The notes below the pieces were generated by a model. That model had not been told where the DNA came from. It saw only the letters and a program-made list of their open reading frames with translations, and ran no database searches. Shown here piece by piece: positions 5,401 through 9,746 of a stretch of DNA of 9,746 bases; the stretch's first letter is position 1; every line of letters begins with the position of its first letter. The translations under genes were made by a program, and so were the position numbers. Source of the DNA: an uncultured Acidobacteriota bacterium (lineage in GTDB: Bacteria > Acidobacteriota > Blastocatellia > Pyrinomonadales > Pyrinomonadaceae); NCBI GenBank assembly GCA_946480545.1, contig CAMLKY010000040.1, forward strand, positions 1 to 9,746, read 5' to 3'.

Positions 5401-5628
5401 ATGGAGCAGATGATGGTCTCGTTTCGGATGTCGAACCGGCTTGCGGCTGCCGAGATCCGATTGAAGAAGGCGAATCGCCTCTCAGAAGAAGTTCGTCGTG
5501 AGCCGAAAGAGATTCGCGACAGTCTTGGTGATTTGAGCGACTCACTGATTCTCCGAGAAAATGTTCGAGTAGATCTCACGACGATCGAGAGTAAAGTCGC
5601 GGAATTCGAAAAGAGGATTGCAGCGTAA
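5401..5628 (+). CDS. Small helical protein of unknown function
   Basis: This 75-residue, highly charged (Arg/Lys/Glu) helical protein ends in a likely coiled coil, LTTIESKVAEFEKRIAA. No membrane segment, cysteine or known motif is seen. It lies between the first coiled-coil gene and nuoE. Its TAA is one base from the nuoE ATG, so the two are probably coupled. The first coiled-coil ORF is in the same frame, and only one TAA (5353-5355) separates them. The 45 bases between are otherwise open, so the pair may be one ancestral ORF split by a stop, or two genes. I do not recognise a family. Confidence 0.6.
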   Translation: MEQMMVSFRMSNRLAAAEIRLKKANRLSEEVRREPKEIRDSLGDLSDSLILRENVRVDLTTIESKVAEFEKRIAA

Positions 5629-5629
5629 A

Positions 5630-6163
5630 ATGGCGGCAGCTACACCAACTTCTTACACGGACAAGGTCGTCAAGACCGACGAGATTGCGGAGTTTTCTCC
5701 CGAGGTCATTGCGGAGATGGAGGCGCATGTCGCGAAGTATCCGCCGGAGCGGAAACGTTCGGCGTTGATCCCGTTGCTTCTTCTAGTCGTTCAGCGCGAG
5801 CGCGGTTACATCGACAACGCCGGAGTAAATTTTCTCGCGCGCTTTCTGGATATAGAGGTCACGGACGTGTGGGAGACGGCGACGTTCTACTCGATGATCA
5901 ATCTTCGCCCCGTCGGACGTCATCACATCCAGATCTGCAAAACGCTTTCATGCAAGATCATGGGCGAGCCCGAGATCACGGAACATATTTGTTCGAAGCT
6001 CGGTATTCATCCGGGAGAGACTACAGCTGATGGGAAATTCACCGTGTCTCTCGTCGAGTGTCTTGGAAGCTGCGGAACCGCTCCGATGATGCAGATCGGG
6101 TTTGATTACTACGAGGACCTGACGAAGGACAAGGTCGATGAGATCCTCGAGGCGTGCAAGTAA
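5630..6163 (+). CDS. nuoE: NADH-quinone oxidoreductase subunit E (24 kDa type)
   Basis: NuoE holds the [2Fe-2S] cluster N1a in the NADH-oxidising module and sits against NuoF. It has a thioredoxin-like fold. The ligand pattern is complete: C103 and C108 in CKTLSC, and C144 and C148 in CLGSC. Upstream, TDVWETATFYSMINLRPVGRHHIQ (from residue 78) is the usual run into the first pair. The 177-residue length is normal. The ATG at 5630 is one base after the previous stop. A GAGGA 12 bases upstream is a distant, weak site. A TTG at 5618 is in frame, but it lacks support and overlaps the upstream gene. The frame is intact. NuoE normally pairs directly with nuoF, but here a SnoaL-like gene lies between. 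Confidence 0.96.
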   Translation: MAAATPTSYTDKVVKTDEIAEFSPEVIAEMEAHVAKYPPERKRSALIPLLLLVVQRERGYIDNAGVNFLARFLDIEVTDVWETATFYSMINLRPVGRHHIQICKTLSCKIMGEPEITEHICSKLGIHPGETTADGKFTVSLVECLGSCGTAPMMQIGFDYYEDLTKDKVDEILEACK

Positions 6164-6166
6164 CCC

Positions 6167-6559
6167 ATGACAAACGGTGAGATCATTCGTAACTTGTACG
6201 ATTCCTTTGCGCGTGGCGACGTGCCGACGGTCCTCGCAGCTTTTCACGACGACATCGAGTGGACGGAGGCGGAAGGCTTCATGTACGGCGGAACATACAC
6301 CGGACCCAACGCCATCCTCGAGAATGTCTTCATGAAGCTCGGTACTGAGTGGGAGGGATTTACGGTCGTTGCGAAAAAGATCGTCGACGGCGGCGACAAC
6401 AACGTGATCTCTACCGGCACCTATTCGGGGAAATTCCTCGGAACAGGAAAGAGCATCAGCGTGCCGTTTGCACATGAGTGGGAATTTCGCGAGGGAAAGA
6501 TCGTGAGATTCAGACAGTACACCGACACGGCGATCATTCAGAGGGATTTGGGACTGTAG
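6167..6559 (+). CDS. SnoaL/NTF2-like (ketosteroid-isomerase-type fold) protein
   Basis: This 130-residue protein has the cone-like NTF2 fold pattern. A first helix, IIRNLYDSFARGDVPTVLAAF (residues 6-26), is followed by HDDIEWTEAEG, then YTGPNAILENVF, and a run of beta strands ending HEWEFREGKIVRFRQYTDTA. The family (PF12680-like) includes hydrolases, isomerases and small-molecule binders, so no reaction can be assigned. It starts three bases after the nuoE stop, with no clear ribosome binding site, so it is probably translated by coupling. It is not a complex I subunit in any system I know. A chance insertion into the operon is the simplest explanation, and a small-molecule or stress role is only a guess. 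Confidence 0.82.
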   Translation: MTNGEIIRNLYDSFARGDVPTVLAAFHDDIEWTEAEGFMYGGTYTGPNAILENVFMKLGTEWEGFTVVAKKIVDGGDNNVISTGTYSGKFLGTGKSISVPFAHEWEFREGKIVRFRQYTDTAIIQRDLGL

Positions 6560-6564
6560 ATTTT

Positions 6565-6584
6565 TGGCGGACGTGGGTCCGCTA
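6565..6584 (+). other. Small hairpin before nuoF
   Basis: GCGGAC (6567-6572) pairs perfectly with GTCCGC (6577-6582) around a GTGG loop. One G-U and one T-A pair extend it to eight pairs. It lies seven bases before the nuoF ATG, where a ribosome binding site would be. There is no T-run after it, so it is not a terminator of the usual type. A short hairpin can arise by chance. Confidence 0.4.
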
Positions 6585-6591
6585 GCTTCGT

Positions 6592-7827
6592 ATGGAAATT
6601 AGAGCAATCGGCTGCGAGCCACTTTCGTTGAAGCGTATTCTCACCCAGGACGGGCACACGCTGAAGGTGTACCGGGATATGGGCGGCTACGCGAATTTGA
6701 AAAAGGCGCTCCAGATGGCGCCCGCCGACATCATTGAAGAAGTAAAAAAGAGTGCCCTGCGCGGGCGCGGTGGTGCAGGATTCCCGACCGGGATGAAGTG
6801 GTCGTTCGTGCCGAAAGATTCGCCGAAGCCCAAGTATGTCGTCTGTAATGCCGACGAGTCGGAACCCGGTTCATTCAAGGACCGGTACCTGATGGAGGGC
6901 GATCCGCACGCGTTGATCGAAGGAATGATCATCGCCGGCTGGGCACTCGGGTCGAACACCGGTTACATCTACACTCGGGGCGAGTATAAGTATCTGATCG
7001 ACATCATGGATGTCGCGATCGCTGAAGCGCGCGACGCAGGTATCCTCGGAAAGAACATCTTCGGCTCAGGGCTCGACTTCGACATACACACGCACACCGG
7101 TGCGGGTGCTTACATCTGCGGGGAGGAGACCGCTCTTCTTTCGAGCCTTGAAGGATATCGGGGACATCCACGGATGAAGCCCCCGTTCCCTGCCGTCGAG
7201 GGCCTTTACGCATGTCCGACGGTCGTGAACAACGTCGAGACGTTCACCTCGATCCCGCAGATCATCGAGATGGGCGGAATTCCCTGGCGCGATCTCGGCA
7301 CCGAGAAATCGGGCGGCACGAAGCTCTGGTCCATCAGCGGCCACGTCAAAAAGCCGGGCGTCTACGAGCTTCCGATGGGCTATGCCGATATGGAGAAGTT
7401 CATCTTCGAGGACTGCGGCGGCATGCTACGCGATGATAAGAAGCTAAAAGCGGTGATCCCGGGCGGCTCGAGTGTCTACATCATGAATGCCGGGCAGATC
7501 CTCGGTAAGAATGTGACGCTGGATTACGAGGGTCTCGTCACTGCCGGATCTATGGTCGGGACCGGCGGGATGATGGTGATGGATGAAACGGTCGACATCA
7601 TGGAGTCGACAAAGAACCTCACCGAGTTTTACAAGCACGAGTCGTGCGGCTGGTGCACGCCGGACGCACAACTGATGCTCGACATCTGCGACAACATCGA
7701 AGGTAAATCGTTCTGCCCGTTGGGTGATGCTGCCGCATGGCCGATCCAGAGCGCCATCAAGCAGTTCCCCGATGACTTCAAGAAGTGGCTGCACGAGAGG
7801 ACCGATATTTACGCAAGTAACGTTTGA
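6592..7827 (+). CDS. nuoF: NADH-quinone oxidoreductase subunit F, with part of the N3 cluster motif missing
   Basis: NuoF binds NADH and FMN and holds cluster N3. The flavin motif LRGRGGAGFPTGMKW (56-70), the nearby CNADESEPGSFKDR (85-98), and the NADH-side GAGAYICGEETALL (170-183) are present and normal. Near the end, however, HESCGWCTP (349-357) runs straight into DAQLMLDICDNIEGKSFCPL. Relatives have HESCGWCTPCREG, then about 25 more residues, before the DNIEGKSFC part. So C352, C355 and C375 are there, but the third CxxCxxC cysteine is gone with its helix. At 411 residues it is shorter than most (about 425-445). The loss is in frame. As written, N3 could not form normally. The ATG at 6592 has no Shine-Dalgarno sequence. 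Confidence 0.94.
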   Translation: MEIRAIGCEPLSLKRILTQDGHTLKVYRDMGGYANLKKALQMAPADIIEEVKKSALRGRGGAGFPTGMKWSFVPKDSPKPKYVVCNADESEPGSFKDRYLMEGDPHALIEGMIIAGWALGSNTGYIYTRGEYKYLIDIMDVAIAEARDAGILGKNIFGSGLDFDIHTHTGAGAYICGEETALLSSLEGYRGHPRMKPPFPAVEGLYACPTVVNNVETFTSIPQIIEMGGIPWRDLGTEKSGGTKLWSISGHVKKPGVYELPMGYADMEKFIFEDCGGMLRDDKKLKAVIPGGSSVYIMNAGQILGKNVTLDYEGLVTAGSMVGTGGMMVMDETVDIMESTKNLTEFYKHESCGWCTPDAQLMLDICDNIEGKSFCPLGDAAAWPIQSAIKQFPDDFKKWLHERTDIYASNV

Positions 7828-7836
7828 CGGAGTTCG

Positions 7837-7861
7837 GAGCGCAAGCTTTAGCTTGTCGTTC
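7837..7861 (+). repeat. AAGCTTTAGCTT palindrome before the THX gene
   Basis: CAAGCT (7842-7847) pairs with AGCTTG (7850-7855) around a two-base loop. The flanks pair further with one bulge (roughly 7837-7841 with 7856-7861). It sits between nuoF and the ribosome binding site of the next gene. Similar GCAAGCTTTAGCTTG units occur as dispersed repeats in environmental genomes, as far as I recall. There is no T-run, so it is not a clear terminator. Confidence 0.4.
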
Positions 7862-7867
7862 GAACAT

Positions 7868-7873
7868 AGGAGA
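7868..7873 (+). promoter_or_regulatory. Ribosome binding site of the THX gene
   Basis: AGGAGA lies four bases before the ATG at 7878. It fixes this start over the in-frame TTG at 7824. Confidence 0.7.
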
Positions 7874-7877
7874 ACTT

Positions 7878-8036
7878 ATGGGAAAAGGTGATAAGAGAAG
7901 TCGGCGGGGCAAGATCTTCGCCGGAAGCTACGGCAAGAGCCGTCCGAAACATAAGACTAAAGCGGTGGCGGCGGATTCAGCGGCAGCGGAGGCCGCGCCG
8001 AAGAAGGCCACGCGTAGAAAGAAGACCGAGGAATAA
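7878..8036 (+). CDS. Small ribosomal subunit protein bTHX (THX family)
   Basis: This 52-residue, very basic protein begins MGKGDKRSRRGKIFAGSYGK. The start closely follows the 26-residue THX protein of Thermus (GKGDRRTRRGKIWRGTYGK-like), which sits on the head of the 30S subunit and steadies rRNA there. The first 28 residues are the THX core. The rest is an Ala/Lys tail (about residues 29-52) with alanine-rich and KKATRRKK stretches, longer than in Thermus. A strong AGGAGA site precedes it. It lies between nuoF and nuoG, an odd place for a ribosomal protein gene. The nuoG ATG follows 18 bases after its stop. Identification rests on the N-terminal motif and size. Confidence 0.85.
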   Translation: MGKGDKRSRRGKIFAGSYGKSRPKHKTKAVAADSAAAEAAPKKATRRKKTEE

Positions 8037-8054
8037 AACCGCGGACGCTGTTCA

Positions 8055-9506
8055 ATGTCAAAAGAGCTGATCAAAATTACGATTAACGGCCGCGAGATCG
8101 AGACCGAAAAGGGTGCGGTCCTGATCGACGTTTGCCGCGACAACGAGCATAACATCCCGTCGTTTTGCTATTACAAGGATCTCGCGCCCCAGGCGTCCTG
8201 CCGGATGTGTCTTGTTCGGATCGAGAAGATGCCGAAGCTGCAGACCTCGTGCACGATCACCTGCACAGACGGAATGGTCGTCACGACCCAAAGCCCTGAG
8301 ATCGAAAAGGCACAACGTGCGATGGGTGAGTTTCTGCTCACCAACCATCCGCTGGATTGTCCTGTCTGCGACCGCGGCGGCGAATGTGAGCTGCAGGAAG
8401 TGATCTTCGATTGGGGCGACGTCGAGGAACGTTTTACCGAAGGCAAGAATGTCGCGCCCGAAAAATATCTATCGCCAATGGTCGCGAACGATCCGCAGCG
8501 ATGCATCCTTTGCAAGCGTTGCACACGCGTCTGTGACGAGTGGATGGGCGAGGATGCGATCGAGGCCGGAAACCGCGGCGTGAACACGGTGATCGGAACG
8601 TACGGCGGATGGCTCGACTGTTCACAGTGCGGAAATTGTATCGAGGTCTGCCCGACCGGGACGCTGCTTGACGGCGTATATCGACACGAGACGCGCCCAT
8701 GGGAACTGGAACAGACGATCTCGACTGACCCATATAGCTCGGACGGCATGCAGCTTTCGATCGGTTCGCGAGGCGGCTACGTTCACCGTATCGTCGCACG
8801 CGACCGTTATGTAAACGGCCTGAACGGCGAATTCCTCGATGTCAAAGCCCGCTTTGGCCATGAGTTCGTGAATCATCCGGATCGGATAAAGACTCCGATG
8901 ATCCGCTACTCGAAGGGTGGAAAGCTCATACCCGCGACGTGGGACGATGCGATCCGCTTTGCCAGCGACAAGCTTAGTAGCTTCGGAAGCTCGGTAGGCG
9001 TAATTGCTAGCCCGCGGCTGACCAATGAGTCTGTCTTTACGCTGCGACGTTTCGCCAATGAGGTTATCAAGTCAGACAACTTTGCCGTCGCCGACAGCTA
9101 CGATCTTTCCTCGATCTTCGACAATCTCAGCGTGCCGCTGACAACGCATAAGGATATTCGTTACGCAAAAACGATTCTCCTGATCGGGGGCGAGCCTGAA
9201 GAAGAACAAACATACACGGGCAAGCAGATCCGGCAGGCTGTTCGGAACGGCGGAGCAAACCTGATCGTTGTTAACGACACGCCGATCAGACTTACCGCTC
9301 AAGCGAAACAATTCGTGCACATCAATCCCAATTCGTATGATGCGTTCGCACTTGTGCTCGCTGATGCAGCCACGGATGATGTCGTGCAAAAGCTCGGCAT
9401 CGAGATGGACGAGATCGAGACGCTTAGCCGGATGCTGGGCGAGACTCAGGGTGATCTAATCGTCATGGTCGGCAACAACCTCTCGACGGAAGCGCAGGCG
9501 GCGATC
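8055..9506 (+). CDS. nuoG: NADH-quinone oxidoreductase subunit G, N-terminal part (truncated by a chimeric join)
   Basis: NuoG carries the electron wire of the NADH module and has a molybdopterin-oxidoreductase-like C-terminal domain. Ligands are complete: [2Fe-2S] at C38, C49, C52, C66; the HxxxCxxCxxxxxC site at H98, C102, C105, C111; and two [4Fe-4S] sites at C150, C153, C156, C160 and C189, C192, C195, C199. The residues that bind the extra N7 cluster in some species are absent (TDPYSSDGM where CPHCSVGC is usual, and FLDVKARFG). The Moco-like domain starts around residue 230 and reads normally to about [15 protein letters not shown]. Beyond about 9506 the sequence is no longer NuoG, although the frame happens to stay open to the window end. 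NuoG is usually 700-900 residues, so much is missing. No Shine-Dalgarno sequence precedes the ATG. Confidence 0.93.
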
Positions 9507-9650
9507 GCCGGTCTCGACGGCCGCGATCCGTTCTGGCGCGAGCGCCTGATGGCGAACGAGAAACTCGGCGTCCTCTTTCGTGAAGATGTCGTTGGTGACC
9601 ACGGCGATGTCGTGGCGATCGCGGAGTCGCCGGCAGAGCGCCAGGAGCAG
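9507..9650 (-). pseudogene. ureG: Fragment of urease accessory GTPase UreG, antisense to the nuoG frame
   Basis: Reading the minus strand gives [20 protein letters not shown] then [20 protein letters not shown] then RIAAVETG, about 48 residues. This is the segment of UreG just after the P-loop lysine. UreG is a GTPase that helps load nickel into urease. [15 protein letters not shown] and ALAPERIxxVETG are UreG signatures. The P-loop before it and the GCPHTAIRED after it are both missing, so both ends are broken. The codons are mostly G/C at the third position, unlike the neighbouring nuo genes. The plus-strand frame across it has no NuoG likeness. It is most likely foreign sequence joined in by assembly. 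Confidence 0.8.
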
Positions 9651-9654
9651 CGGA

Positions 9655-9746
9655 GCAAGAATGCCAATCGATTGGTACGTCGGCAGCAGTCCGATCGCCA
9701 CCGTCGACGCGCTGGGCAACCTCACCCAGTACGGCTACGACCTGGC
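9655..9746 (+). pseudogene. Fragment of a YD/RHS-type repeat protein at the window end
   Basis: From about 9655, in a plus frame different from nuoG, the sequence reads ...[20 protein letters not shown] then YDL to the edge. DALGNxTQYGYD is the typical unit of YD (RHS) repeat proteins, which are large secreted or surface shells, often toxin carriers. Only about 30 residues are visible, so class and completeness cannot be judged. It has no link to complex I and directly follows the UreG fragment. It is probably a second foreign piece in a chimeric end, or the start of a real neighbour after a rearrangement. Confidence 0.55.

Noticed and set aside
6565..6584. Intrinsic terminator between the SnoaL-like gene and nuoF
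   Set aside because: The stem is short and no T-run follows. The T-run at 6561-6565 is before the stem on the plus strand.
7824..7853. Internal promoter before the THX gene (TTGACG at 7824-7829)
   Set aside because: The -35-like hexamer has only a poor -10 (TTTAGC) at the right distance, inside a palindrome. Not enough to call.
9507..9746. Continuation of the nuoG reading frame to the window end
   Set aside because: The frame stays open, but the translation (Arg/Gln-rich, ending [11 protein letters not shown]) has no NuoG likeness. The UreG and YD-repeat readings explain the sequence.

Overview
The window reads as a piece of an environmental bacterial genome, most likely Acidobacteriota of the Blastocatellia/Pyrinomonadales type. 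That placement is an inference. It rests on the style of the conserved protein at 844-1686, on short AT-rich heptamer repeats and an ACCGCAGAGACGC-type repeat between genes, on a small ribosomal protein of the THX family, and on the protein sequences of the complex I subunits. Both ends cut genes, so this could be a whole contig.

Left part, minus strand (1-1686): a conserved protein of unknown function (844-1686), then thiS (601-801), then the N-terminal 159 residues of thiG (1-479), which runs off the left edge. ThiS carries the sulfur and ThiG builds the thiazole ring of thiamin. The 1740-1969 gap holds two back-to-back sigma70-like promoters, one for this group and one for the genes on the right.

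Middle and right, plus strand (1970 to about 9506): a complex I operon in the order nuoA, nuoB, nuoC, nuoD, two small coiled-coil ORFs, nuoE, a SnoaL/NTF2-like gene, nuoF, a THX ribosomal protein gene, and nuoG. NuoA is a membrane subunit. NuoB, C and D form the quinone-facing connecting module, and NuoE, F and G form the NADH-oxidising module. Several junctions are filled with repeats or hairpins, and most core genes after nuoA lack a good Shine-Dalgarno sequence, while three of the four inserted small ORFs have strong ones.

Two core genes look damaged. nuoD has a -1 frameshift near 4376 and is about nine residues short at the same place. nuoF has an in-frame loss of roughly 25 residues that removes the third cysteine of the N3 iron-sulfur cluster motif. 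These could be real mutations or assembly errors.

The last 240 bases do not belong to nuoG. An antisense stretch (about 9507-9650) encodes the middle of the urease accessory GTPase UreG, and the final 90 bases (about 9655-9746) encode a YD/RHS-type repeat in another plus-strand frame. This looks like a chimeric contig end. I found no CRISPR array, tRNA, rRNA or insertion sequence, and no clear new defence or mobile system.
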